Assembly (NCBI GenBank): GCA_018889975.1 | Contig: CP076546.1 | Location: forward strand, 3,968,001 to 4,032,000 | Length of the DNA stretch: 64,000 bases | Origin: Bacillus sp. NP157 | GTDB lineage: Bacteria > Pseudomonadota > Gammaproteobacteria > Xanthomonadales > Rhodanobacteraceae | Reading direction: 5' to 3' | In this document: positions 10,365 to 18,505 of the stretch, piece after piece | How the letters are laid out: the number at the start of each line of letters is the position of its first letter | Position numbering within the stretch: position 1 is the first letter of the stretch | Notes under the pieces: model-generated | The model's input: only the letters and a program-made list of their open reading frames with translations | Database searches by the model: none | What the model was told of the DNA's origin: nothing | Position numbers and translations under genes: made by a program

Positions 10365-11135
10365 ATGAACCTGCGCCCTGCCCTCGCCGCCGCCCTCCTC
10401 TTCGCTCCCGCCGTCGCCTTCGCCGATCCGCCGGACTTCGATCGCCCCGGCGCCGGTTTCGCCACCAGCGTGCTGCCCGCCGGCACGTTCGCGCTGGAGC
10501 AAGGCATGCCGACCTACGAACGCGAACGCCAGGATGGCTTCCTCGATCGCACCTACACCGCCGACAGCCTGGTCCGGATCGGCACGGGTGGCCCGGTGGA
10601 GCTGCAGGTCGGCGCCTCGGCATGGAACCGCCTCGAGGAACGTGGCCAGGGCTCGCGCCGGCACGCCGTCGGCCACGGCGACACCAGCGTCGCGATGAAA
10701 TACGCACCGGCCGGCACCGATGCCGATGGCAGCTTCAGCTGGGCGGCGCTGGGCCAGGTCACGTTCGCCAACGGCGACGAAGACTTCGGCAACGGCGCGC
10801 GGCAATACACGCTCGGCACCACCATGCAGTGGAAGCCCAGCGACACGACGCAGAACACGCTGTTCGCCAACGTCGATCGGCTCAAGGGCCGCAATACGTG
10901 GACGCTCGCGCCGACGTTCGGCCGCAAGTTCGGCGAGAACTGGATGGCCTACGTCGAAGCCGACGCGATCCACGATGCCGACGAAGGCAATGAACTACAG
11001 GCAGGCGGTGGCGTCGCCTACACCATCGGCGACCACGTCCAGCTCGATGCGTATGCGCTGCACCGGATTGGCGGCCACGGCCCCTCGATGCTCGGCGGCC
11101 TCGGTGTCTCGGTGTTCTTCGGCCACGCGCGGTAG
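10365..11135 (+). CDS. Outer-membrane protein of the MetA/phenol-degradation (transporter-like) family
   Basis: The product has 256 residues with a clear Sec signal (A-A-A-L-L-F-A-P-A-V-A-F-A, cleavage near residue 20). The mature part alternates short amphipathic strands and repeats motifs such as A-L-E-Q-G-M-P-T-Y-E and W-A-A-L-G-Q-V-T-F-A-N-G. This pattern is typical of the family often labelled 'putative MetA pathway of phenol degradation'. Members are predicted outer-membrane barrels of unproven substrate; the name does not imply phenol metabolism here. It is a single gene following the REP doublet. Family assignment is by pattern only. Confidence 0.75.
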   Translation: MNLRPALAAALLFAPAVAFADPPDFDRPGAGFATSVLPAGTFALEQGMPTYERERQDGFLDRTYTADSLVRIGTGGPVELQVGASAWNRLEERGQGSRRHAVGHGDTSVAMKYAPAGTDADGSFSWAALGQVTFANGDEDFGNGARQYTLGTTMQWKPSDTTQNTLFANVDRLKGRNTWTLAPTFGRKFGENWMAYVEADAIHDADEGNELQAGGGVAYTIGDHVQLDAYALHRIGGHGPSMLGGLGVSVFFGHAR

Positions 11136-11184
11136 CGATCGATCGGCTACGCGCGAATCCCGCTAAGGTTTGCCGCGACTCTCG

Positions 11185-11346
11185 CTAGCGATTGCCTCGC
11201 CGCATGGCGCGAAAGAGCAGGACAGTCAGCACCAGCCCAACCACCAGCCCCACGCCGGCACCGTATATGGCGCCCGACTTCTCCCCGGCGAACCAGCCAA
11301 TGCCGCAGCCCAGCAGCATGAAAATCGGAAGCGGAAGACAGCCCAT
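11185..11346 (-). CDS. Small two-helix membrane protein
   Basis: The product has 53 residues. I prefer ATG 11346 because AGGA lies 7 nt upstream; an in-frame ATG at 11379 adds 11 residues but lacks a Shine-Dalgarno site. Two hydrophobic stretches (about 3-18, with a G-C-G-I-G-W-F core, and 25-46, Gly/Val/Leu-rich) are joined by G-E-K-S-G. The C-terminus is basic (R-A-M-R-R-G-N-R), which puts it inside by the positive-inside rule. Function unknown. It is convergent with the MetA-like gene. Confidence 0.65.
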   Translation of the reverse strand: MGCLPLPIFMLLGCGIGWFAGEKSGAIYGAGVGLVVGLVLTVLLFRAMRRGNR

Positions 11347-11452
11347 GATCTGATCCTGTGTGACGGCATTGCCTTGCATACGGCGACCACGATGATACCT
11401 ATCGTGGTGGCCCGCCCGCGTTTGCCGGGTGAAGCCCGCAGGCAGGTCACGG

Positions 11453-12094
11453 ATGAACGTTCAAGGATATCGCTGGCGCGATGCCGCGCGATGGGAGCGC
11501 TGGTCGCAACGCATGATCGATGGCGTCACGTACTCGTTCGAGCATTTGCGCGATTTCGACATGACGCTAAGCAGGCCCGCCCGTAACAACCTGCCGCCTT
11601 TTTGCGTCAGCATCCGCGTGGTTTTCGACTGCCATGTCGTGACCGAAGCAGCACAGCCCCATGCGATTCTCGAGCGAGAAAACCGTGCGCCGTGCTGGAT
11701 CGACAGTGGTGGTCGCGAATGCCTTTTCAGCCGTGCGAGATATCTCCGATCGCTCGGCTTGCCTGCGCTGATTCGTGGTCTCTTGGACGGAGCGACGAGG
11801 TGTTATGTAGCGAGTTATCACAACTACATGATGTGCGAGCAGGTACGCATCGACGATCGACTGGCGTATTACCAGGTGTACTTCGATCTCTATCGCCCGG
11901 TCCCTGAGCCCCGCCTGGTGATGTACGTCCAGAGTGCTTACGTCAAAGACGTTCCAACAGCTGCCAGCCGTCGGCACGTCAAGCCGTTCGCGACGCTATG
12001 CGCGGAAAAGATGGGCGCCGTGCCGTCGGGCGACGCTGCGAGTCGCCCGTTGCCTGCGGATCGTCCCGGCGCACGCAAAAAAAGGCCCCGTTGA
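11453..12094 (+). CDS. Conserved hypothetical protein, cytoplasmic
   Basis: The product has 213 residues when started at ATG 11453; a GTG at 11429 would add eight. No signal peptide or membrane segment is visible. Notable features are a compact core with several Cys/Tyr/Trp residues (C-W-I-D-S-G-G-R-E-C-L-F-S), a motif Y-Y-Q-V-Y-F-D-L-Y and the stretch L-V-M-Y-V-Q-S-A-Y-V-K-D. The tail is basic and ends K-K-R-P-R. I recall a widespread proteobacterial family of unknown function with a similar V-Y-F-E and Y-V-Q-S-A-Y-V core, but cannot name it. Codon use looks less GC-biased than the neighbours, which suggests acquisition. The stop codon lies in the loop of its terminator. Confidence 0.65.
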   Translation: MNVQGYRWRDAARWERWSQRMIDGVTYSFEHLRDFDMTLSRPARNNLPPFCVSIRVVFDCHVVTEAAQPHAILERENRAPCWIDSGGRECLFSRARYLRSLGLPALIRGLLDGATRCYVASYHNYMMCEQVRIDDRLAYYQVYFDLYRPVPEPRLVMYVQSAYVKDVPTAASRRHVKPFATLCAEKMGAVPSGDAASRPLPADRPGARKKRPR

Positions 12095-12106
12095 AGGGGC
12101 CTTTTC
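12081..12106. terminator. Bidirectional intrinsic terminator overlapping the gene end
   Basis: AAAGGCCCC, a 6-nt loop (GTTGAA) and GGGGCCTTTT form a 9-bp perfect stem. An A-run precedes it (12077-12083) and a T-run follows, so it can act on both strands. The TGA of the upstream gene (12092-12094) sits in the loop, so ribosomes finishing that gene would cover the hairpin. Confidence 0.9.
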
Positions 12107-12566
12107 GTTCTCCACTAAAGCGGGTCCGATTCCTCTTACCCAGCGATTGCTGGACCAGCCCGAAGGCGGTGGGCGGTTCCTCCCATCGGCTAGGGAACCT
12201 CATGGAGGGCGATGCTACCGGCTGTGCAGACATAGTCAATCAGCCGATTCTCAGCGCACCTCAAGACATGGCCCTCGCGCTCACGCGGAGGGCCATGGTG
12301 ACCGTCCCTGGGTCTGGTGGCATGCCACCGAGGACACGGCCCGGCATGGCCGGCGCGGCGTCACCGCCGATGAAGGGGGGATCGATCCTGGCGCTAGGGA
12401 CGGACGGCTTCCTGCCGTCGGATCGGTCATCGGCGATCTGTTCGCCCGGCATCGCTGCCAGGCACCGACCTAAGGTACGGAGCGCGCCGGGCCAGGGATA
12501 TAGGAGGATTCTTAAAATTAGGTCTGATCTGCTGCGTGGCACACGCGCAGCGGCTTTCCGTTCAGG
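12107..12566. other. Non-coding, hairpin-rich stretch of about 460 bp
   Basis: I find no credible gene. The open frames here lack ribosome sites and have low-complexity composition. Several strong inverted repeats are present. At 12267-12297, CATGGCCCTC pairs with GAGGGCCATG and extends to 13 bp with one bulge. At 12316-12329 there is the perfect palindrome GGTGGCATGCCACC. At 12403-12419, GACGGC pairs with GCCGTC. An A/T-rich spot (AAAATTAGG) lies near 12513. It could be a structured RNA, a decayed gene or a repeat; nothing matches an RNA family I know. Confidence 0.5.
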
Positions 12567-12743
12567 CTACGGGGTCGAGACCGAGCGCTGGCGCTTCGGC
12601 TGCTGCCGTGCGGAAGGGCGCTGGGCGGGTCGGGCGGGCTGCTGCGGGGCCGCTTGCGGCACGTTGACGCCACGGCTGGCGAGGCTGCGCAAGGCTGCAC
12701 AGTCGGAGGTGCCGTAATCGCGCTTTCCAGGTTCTCGTTGCAT
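12567..12743 (-). CDS. Small basic Pro/Gln/Arg-rich protein
   Basis: The product has 58 residues, starting at ATG 12743 with AGGAG 7 nt upstream, which is the best argument that it is real. The N-terminal half (M-Q-R-E-P-G-K-R-D-Y-G-T-S-D-C) is polar. The C-terminal half is rich in P, Q, A and R and probably disordered. Strong positive charge would fit nucleic-acid or membrane-surface binding, but no family is recognised. It points toward the hairpin-rich region. Existence is plausible rather than certain. Confidence 0.45.
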   Translation of the reverse strand: MQREPGKRDYGTSDCAALRSLASRGVNVPQAAPQQPARPAQRPSARQQPKRQRSVSTP

Positions 12744-12861
12744 CGCTGGTCTCCTGCTTCCCGCCCGGACGACCAGCGTGTGCGAGCCACGCGAAAATTT
12801 CGGTGGCATCCCCGTGAATTTTCAGTGACAGCATTTCACGCGCGAATCCGACCGATCCGCG

Positions 12862-13662
12862 TTAAGGCGATGTGGAGGCCTTGGCTGGTGCCGCTTTCGC
12901 CGGCATCCGCGAAATCAGCTCGGTGGCCAGCTGCTCATAGTTTTCGTCGAAATGATGCGAGCCCGGCTTCTTGTACACGGTGACGAACGGCGGCAGGCCG
13001 GGATCGGTGCAGCCGCTGTCGTCCGCGTCTTCCTGGCCGTAATAGCAGGCCATCGGCGGCTTGCCGGCCAACAGGCGGATCGGCGGCATCGCGTCGTAAT
13101 GCACGACCGGATTCATCCACTGCAGCAGGTTATGCGTGTGGGTCGTCCACCAGCCCTGCTGCATGTAGCCCTCGAGCTCGATTTCGAAGTTCACGTCGCG
13201 GCTGGCCGAGAGCAACACCAGCTGGCTGAGCCGGTCGCGATTGTCCGGGCGCAGCTTGCCGACCAGGGTCGGCAGCACGTCGGCGCCGAACGAATAACCG
13301 ACCAGCAGGATCCGGGTCTTGCCCCACTGCCGGGTGTACTTGTCCAGCAACAGGTCGAGGTCGTGCGCGGATTCCTCCGGCGACCGGTAGCGCCAGAAGT
13401 ACTTGAAGGTGCTGAGCCCGGCGACGGGGATGCCGCGCTGGGTGAACACGGCGCCGAGGCGCTGGTCCAGGTCCCACCAGCCGCCGTCCCCCGAATAGAT
13501 CACCACCATGAGGTCTTCCTCGCCGGTGGGCGGCGCCTTGAGCGCAGGCAGCTCCACCGTCGACGCTTCCAGCGAAGCGCGCGTCCAGGGGTGCCAGGCC
13601 AGCATGCCGGCGGCCACGGCGACGACGATGCCGATGAGGATCCAGCGCATGATCTTCTTCAC
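12862..13662 (-). CDS. virJ: VirJ/AcvB family periplasmic hydrolase
   Basis: The product has 266 residues. The start is GTG 13662, overlapping the mprF stop by 4 nt (GTGA); ATG 13650 is an alternative. A single N-terminal hydrophobic segment (I-L-I-G-I-V-V-A-V-A-A-G-M-L-A) acts as signal or anchor. The body is an alpha/beta-hydrolase fold with nucleophile elbow G-Y-S-F-G-A-D and a C-terminal G-S-H-H-F-D histidine motif, as in VirJ. AcvB/VirJ relatives in Agrobacterium hydrolyse lysyl-phosphatidylglycerol, and their gene is likewise coupled to the synthase gene. Here it is translationally coupled to mprF, so the two probably make and remove the same lipid. Confidence 0.88.
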   Translation of the reverse strand: MKKIMRWILIGIVVAVAAGMLAWHPWTRASLEASTVELPALKAPPTGEEDLMVVIYSGDGGWWDLDQRLGAVFTQRGIPVAGLSTFKYFWRYRSPEESAHDLDLLLDKYTRQWGKTRILLVGYSFGADVLPTLVGKLRPDNRDRLSQLVLLSASRDVNFEIELEGYMQQGWWTTHTHNLLQWMNPVVHYDAMPPIRLLAGKPPMACYYGQEDADDSGCTDPGLPPFVTVYKKPGSHHFDENYEQLATELISRMPAKAAPAKASTSP

Positions 13663-16268
13663 CGGCGCACCACCCCGCCGATGCCACCGGAAATCAGGGT
13701 GGCCACGTTGGCCAGCGCGAGCGGCAGGGCGATGCCGCCGGGCACGGCGATGTAGCGTGGCTCCCATTCGGGGTCGAACTTATCCTTGTAGCGATGCAGC
13801 CCGCGGAAATTGTAGAAACGCTCGCCACGGCCAAAGACCATCGCGCCGAAACGACTCCACAGCGGCGCGGTGCGGCGGTTCTGCAGGCCGGACAGCGGCG
13901 CCATGCCGAGGTTGAACCAGCGATAGCCCTGGGCCTTCGCCCACGACATCAGTTCGATGAACAGGAAATCCATGATGCCGGCAGGGCCTTCGGGCAGGTG
14001 GCGCATGAGGTCGACGGAGGCTTCTTCCATCGAGTCGGTGAGGAACATATTGGCAAAGGCGACCGGTTCGTCGCCCTGCCAGATCACGGCCATGGGCGTG
14101 CGCAACAGGTAATGCTCTTCCCACAGGCCGAGCGAGAAGCGCTTTTCGCGGACCTTCTTGTCGCGCATCCACGCATCGGAGATGACCTTCAGCCGCGGCA
14201 GCAAGGCCGCCACGCCTTCCACCGGCACGATCTCGAGGCGCAGGCCGTCGCGGGACAGCTTGTTCACCGCGTTGCGCAGCGTCTTCTTCGACTTGCCGTC
14301 GAGGTTGAACGTCTCCAGCCGCACGCGGGCTTCCTCGCCGATCTTCAGCAGGTTCATGCCCACTTCGAGATACAGGTCGAGGTCTTCCGGGCGCACCTGG
14401 TAGAACAGCGGCCAGCCACCGGCGCGCTCGCACTCTTCGCGGAAGCTCCAGACCAGTTCGCGGCGGGCGTCCTCGTCGTCGCCGACCGGGTCGCCCATCG
14501 CCACCCAACTGCGTCCTTCGATGTCGTACATGATGAAGGCGCGGTCTTCCGGCGCGAACATCAGGGTCTTGTCGCCGACCAGCGCGAGGTGCGCCTGGGC
14601 CGAACTGAACTGCTTGAGCAGCGGCATCGCACGGGCCAGCTCGGCGTCGTTCGGGCGGGAGCGACGCGGCCGGGCCGGGCGGATCAGGTTGGCCAGGGCG
14701 AACAGCATGACCACCGCCGCTGCGCCGACCAGCGCTCGCAACGCGCGCGGGGCCCCGCCATGGCGGAAGCTGAATTCCCACCACAGGTTGTTGCTGTATT
14801 CGACGTGCTTGAAGCTGAAGAACACCAGCCACGTGGCGCAGGCGAACACGGCGGCGATCGCGATCACCCAGCCGGGCGAGAACGACGCGCGGAACAGGGA
14901 GGCGCGGCGATAGAAGTGCCGGTGTGCCGGGGCCAGTGCGAGCGCCAGCAGGGTCAGCAGGGTGGCTTCTTCGTAGTCGATGCCCTTGAGCAGCGACAGC
15001 ACCGCGCCGACGATGAGGAAGACCAGGCTGAGCCAGTACGCGGCGTCGAGGCGGCGCTGCAGGCCGCGCGCGAGGATCAGCAACAGCATGCCGACCACGC
15101 TGGAGAGGAAATGCGAGACCTCGACCAGCGGTAACGGGACGAAACCGCGCAGGATCTCCATGCGCCCCGGGATCGCCAGGGTGGCGCCGGAGAACAGCAG
15201 CACGGCGCCGCAGACCAGGGTGAGGCCGGCGAAGAACGGCGGCAGCAGGCTGGCGAACCAGGGCGTGATCAGCGTGGCGTGGCGCAGCGCGCGTACTTCG
15301 CGGGCGATGACCATCAGCGTGGCCGCGCACAGCGGTAGCAGGTAGTACACGGCGCGGTAGGCGGCCAGGCCACCGAGGATCGGCGCCTCCAGCCCGTGGT
15401 TGCCGGTCGCACCGAAGCCGGCCAGCATCACCGCCTCGAACACGCCCAGGCCGCCGGGCACGTGGCTGATCAGGCCAGCCATCTGGGCCAGCACGAAGAT
15501 GGCCAGGAAGTGGCCGAAGCCGCCGACGATGTCTTCGGGCATCAGGACATAGAGCACGCCCGCGGCGAGGCCCCAATCCAGCGCGCCGACCAGGATCTGC
15601 CGCGCGGCCACCATCGGCGTCGGCGAGGAGATCGCCCAGCGCCACACGCGGATGGGGCGGCGCACGAACAGCGCGACGCCGAACCACGCCAGCGGCACGG
15701 CAGCCAGCACGATCGCCAGCGGAATGCGCAGGCCCGACAGGGGCACTTCAGGCGGAATCGGCACGAACAGCAGCGTTGCCCCGGTCAGCGCGGCCAGGCC
15801 GAGCCAGAAACTCAGGGTCGTGTAGAGCACCACGCGGGCGATTTCGCCGGTGGTCAGGCCGGCCTGCACATAGAAGCGATAGCGGATCGAGCCGGAAACG
15901 AGCAGGGACATGCCCAGCGCATTGGAGAACGCATAGCTGATGAAGGAGATCAGGCCGACCCGCTTCGCCGGCAACCGCTTGCCGACGCTGGCCAGGCCGA
16001 ACCAGTCGTACAGGGTCATCACCGCGTAGCCGGCGCCGGTCAGCAGCACCGCCAGGCCGATATCGGTATTCGGCAGGCCGTGGACGTAAGCGCCGATTTG
16101 CCGATAAGTGACCTCGCTGGCCATGGCGCGCAACGCCCACAGCGCCAGGCACAGCAGTACGATGGACAACAGCGGCCCGCCCGCCCGGCGCAGCAGGGTG
16201 GCGTAGAACGCATGCTTGCCCACGGGGATCGGGTTCGTCGGGAGCTCCGTGCTCGTTTCGTGCTCCAC
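13659..16268 (-). CDS. mprF: Lysylphosphatidylglycerol flippase/synthase MprF
   Basis: The product has 869 residues from GTG 16268, chosen because GGAG lies about 10 nt upstream and the extra 70 upstream residues look non-coding. The N-terminal two thirds hold about 13-14 hydrophobic helices, the flippase (UPF0104) part, with a G-L-I-S-H-V-P-G-G-L-G-V-F-E loop. From about residue 560 follows the soluble DUF2156 aminoacyl-transferase domain (G-D-P-V-G, R-W-F-N-L-G-M-A-P-L-S-G). It transfers lysine (or alanine) from tRNA to phosphatidylglycerol and flips the product outward, lowering surface negative charge. It is first in an operon with virJ and divergent from the phosphoglycerol transferase gene; the intervening 204 bp carry both promoters. 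Confidence 0.94.
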   Translation of the reverse strand: MEHETSTELPTNPIPVGKHAFYATLLRRAGGPLLSIVLLCLALWALRAMASEVTYRQIGAYVHGLPNTDIGLAVLLTGAGYAVMTLYDWFGLASVGKRLPAKRVGLISFISYAFSNALGMSLLVSGSIRYRFYVQAGLTTGEIARVVLYTTLSFWLGLAALTGATLLFVPIPPEVPLSGLRIPLAIVLAAVPLAWFGVALFVRRPIRVWRWAISSPTPMVAARQILVGALDWGLAAGVLYVLMPEDIVGGFGHFLAIFVLAQMAGLISHVPGGLGVFEAVMLAGFGATGNHGLEAPILGGLAAYRAVYYLLPLCAATLMVIAREVRALRHATLITPWFASLLPPFFAGLTLVCGAVLLFSGATLAIPGRMEILRGFVPLPLVEVSHFLSSVVGMLLLILARGLQRRLDAAYWLSLVFLIVGAVLSLLKGIDYEEATLLTLLALALAPAHRHFYRRASLFRASFSPGWVIAIAAVFACATWLVFFSFKHVEYSNNLWWEFSFRHGGAPRALRALVGAAAVVMLFALANLIRPARPRRSRPNDAELARAMPLLKQFSSAQAHLALVGDKTLMFAPEDRAFIMYDIEGRSWVAMGDPVGDDEDARRELVWSFREECERAGGWPLFYQVRPEDLDLYLEVGMNLLKIGEEARVRLETFNLDGKSKKTLRNAVNKLSRDGLRLEIVPVEGVAALLPRLKVISDAWMRDKKVREKRFSLGLWEEHYLLRTPMAVIWQGDEPVAFANMFLTDSMEEASVDLMRHLPEGPAGIMDFLFIELMSWAKAQGYRWFNLGMAPLSGLQNRRTAPLWSRFGAMVFGRGERFYNFRGLHRYKDKFDPEWEPRYIAVPGGIALPLALANVATLISGGIGGVVRR

Positions 16269-16472
16269 CGCGCCGCGGCTCCAAGGATGGCTCGTAAGGT
16301 CGTGTAGGTTGCCACAGAGCGCGCCGGGGCGGCAGGCCGTACGTTCTTGCCTTGGGCTTCTGTTCCGTTGAAAGGTTGGCCTAAGGTTGGAGAAAGCGCC
16401 GTGTAAGCGCGTCTTCTTACGCTCTCGCGTCACGGGGGGCGACTGCCCAGGCCCGAATCGTCGCGAGGCACC

Positions 16473-18407
16473 ATGCATTCCGTTCTCCCCGCGCTACGCC
16501 AGCGCTTCCGGCCCCTGGCCTGGTACGGCGCCCTTTTCCTCATCGTTGCGTTCGTCATCCGGCTGGTCCTGCTGATCAAAACCGGCAAGGACGTGCCCGC
16601 TTCGCCCGGCGCCTGGCTCTATGTGTTCGCCGTGGGCCTCGGCTACGACATCGTCACCTTCTTCTATATGGGCTGGCCGATGCTGCTGGTGCTGTGGCTC
16701 CTGCCACGGCGTGCGGCGCTGTCGACCTGGGGCCGGCGGATCTTCCTCGGCTTCGCCTGGGTGCTGGCCTTCGCCACCCTGTTCGTCGGCGTGGCCGAAC
16801 TGGTGTTCTGGGGTGAGTTCAGCGCCCGCTTCAACTTCATCGCCGTGGACTACCTGGTCTACACCCACGAGGTGGTCGGCAATATCCGCGAGTCCTACCC
16901 GATCGGCACCTGGATCGCCCTGATCGCGCTGGGTGCCGCGGCCATCGTCTACTTCAGTCGCCGCATGGTGGTGCTGCGCGACGACGGCTCGCGCTTCGGC
17001 GGGCGTACCGCCTTCGTCGGCGCCTGGCTGCTCGCCACCGTGGCGGTCAGCTTCGCCGTCGACGGCTCGATGAAGGACCGTCCGGGCAACCAGTACGTCA
17101 ACGAACTGGCCGGCGATGGCACCTACCAGTTCTTCGCCGCCTTCCGCGACAACGAGCTGGACTACGGGAAGTACTACCCGTCGCTGCCGCGCGAGGAAGC
17201 CTTCGGCGAACTGCGCACGCTGCTGAAGACGCCGGAATCGACCTTCACCGGCAACGATCCGATGGACATCACCCGGCAGATCGTGAACACCGGGCCGGAA
17301 AAGAAGCTCAACGTGGTGCTGATCAGCGTGGAGAGCCTGTCCGGCGATTACGTCGAAGGCCTGTCGGTGAGCAAGCACAAGCACCTGATGCCGAACCTCG
17401 ACGCGCTGGCCGCGAAGAGCCTGTTCTTCACCGAGCTTTATGCCAACGGCACGCGCACGGTGCGCGGGCTCGAGGCGCTGGCGCTGTCGGTGCCGCCGAC
17501 GCCGGGCGAGTCGATCGTGAAGCGCCCGGGCAACGAGCACCTCTGGTCGCTCGCCGACGTGTTCAACGACAAGGGCTACAAGTCGGAATTCGTCTACGGT
17601 GGCTACGGCTACTTCGACAACATGAACTACTTCTTCGCGAACAACGGCTACGACGCCGTGGATCGCAACGCCATCACCGACAAGAAGGACATCCACGCGG
17701 AGAACGTGTGGGGCGTGGCCGACGAAGACCTGTTCACGCTGGTGATGAAGCGGATGGACGATTCGTACGCGAAGGGCAAGCCGTATTTCGGCCACGTCAT
17801 GACCACGTCGAACCATCGCCCGTTCACCTTCCCGGCCGGCCGCGTGTCGCTGCCGCAGGGCTCGCGTCGCGCCGCCGTGCAGTACACCGACTGGGCCATC
17901 GCCGACTTCCTCAAGCGCGCGGCGACCAAGCCGTGGTTCGACGACACCATCTTCGTCATCACCGCCGACCATTGCGCGACCAGCGCGGGCAAGACCAGCC
18001 TGCCGGTCGATCGTTACCACATCCCGCTTTACATCTATTCGCCCAAGCACGTCGCACCGGGCCGCATCGATCGGCTGATGAGCCAGATCGACATCCCGCC
18101 GACCCTGCTGGGCATGCTCAATTTCAGCTACACGTCGCGCTTCTACGGCTACGACCTGTTCAAGCTGGAACCCGGCCGCGAGCGCGCGTTCCTCAGCACC
18201 TACCAGGAACTCGGCTACCTGCATGGTGGCAAGCTGGCCTCGCTGATCCCGCGCCAGCCGGTGAAGGAAATGGTGCCGGAAGAAGCCTCCGGCGACGCGA
18301 CCCCGGTCGCCGCGTCCAGCTACGACGCGAAGGACGCCAAAGACGCCATCACGTACTACCAGACGGCGGCGTACCTGTTCACCAATGGCTTGATGAAAAG
18401 GCATTGA
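16473..18407 (+). CDS. LTA synthase/OpgB-type phosphoglycerol transferase
   Basis: The product has 644 residues. The N-terminus has five hydrophobic helices (about 15-205), followed by a large periplasmic sulfatase-fold domain. Expected metal and nucleophile positions are visible: I-S-V-E-S-L near residue 286, N-G-T-R-T-V-R-G with the probable catalytic Thr (327 or 329), and I-T-A-D-H-C. Members cleave phosphatidylglycerol and transfer glycerophosphate to glucans or other acceptors. In Gram-negatives the acceptor is usually osmoregulated periplasmic glucan, but this is not shown here. It is divergent from mprF, which uses the same lipid. Confidence 0.9.
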   Translation: MHSVLPALRQRFRPLAWYGALFLIVAFVIRLVLLIKTGKDVPASPGAWLYVFAVGLGYDIVTFFYMGWPMLLVLWLLPRRAALSTWGRRIFLGFAWVLAFATLFVGVAELVFWGEFSARFNFIAVDYLVYTHEVVGNIRESYPIGTWIALIALGAAAIVYFSRRMVVLRDDGSRFGGRTAFVGAWLLATVAVSFAVDGSMKDRPGNQYVNELAGDGTYQFFAAFRDNELDYGKYYPSLPREEAFGELRTLLKTPESTFTGNDPMDITRQIVNTGPEKKLNVVLISVESLSGDYVEGLSVSKHKHLMPNLDALAAKSLFFTELYANGTRTVRGLEALALSVPPTPGESIVKRPGNEHLWSLADVFNDKGYKSEFVYGGYGYFDNMNYFFANNGYDAVDRNAITDKKDIHAENVWGVADEDLFTLVMKRMDDSYAKGKPYFGHVMTTSNHRPFTFPAGRVSLPQGSRRAAVQYTDWAIADFLKRAATKPWFDDTIFVITADHCATSAGKTSLPVDRYHIPLYIYSPKHVAPGRIDRLMSQIDIPPTLLGMLNFSYTSRFYGYDLFKLEPGRERAFLSTYQELGYLHGGKLASLIPRQPVKEMVPEEASGDATPVAASSYDAKDAKDAITYYQTAAYLFTNGLMKRH

Positions 18408-18421
18408 CGGCGGGGTGAAGC

Positions 18422-18487
18422 GTTGAGAGTCCAGGGTTCAGGGTAAGAGCGAGCTACCGCTCTTACTCGATACCCTGAACCCTCAAC
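18422..18487. repeat. Inverted repeat (element A, copy 2)
   Basis: GTTGAG and GGTTCAGGGTA on the left pair with TACCCTGAACC and CTCAAC on the right. An additional inner stem TAAGAGC/GCTCTTA is present, with small bulges. The modules match the element at 973-1080. It sits between two convergent genes and lacks a T-run, so a terminator role is possible but not shown. Confidence 0.7.
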
Positions 18488-18505
18488 CCGGTACGCATTC
18501 CCTGC

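Noticed and set aside
12261-12542. 93-codon frame in the hairpin-rich gap
   Set aside because: No ribosome site, built over palindromes, no recognisable protein features.
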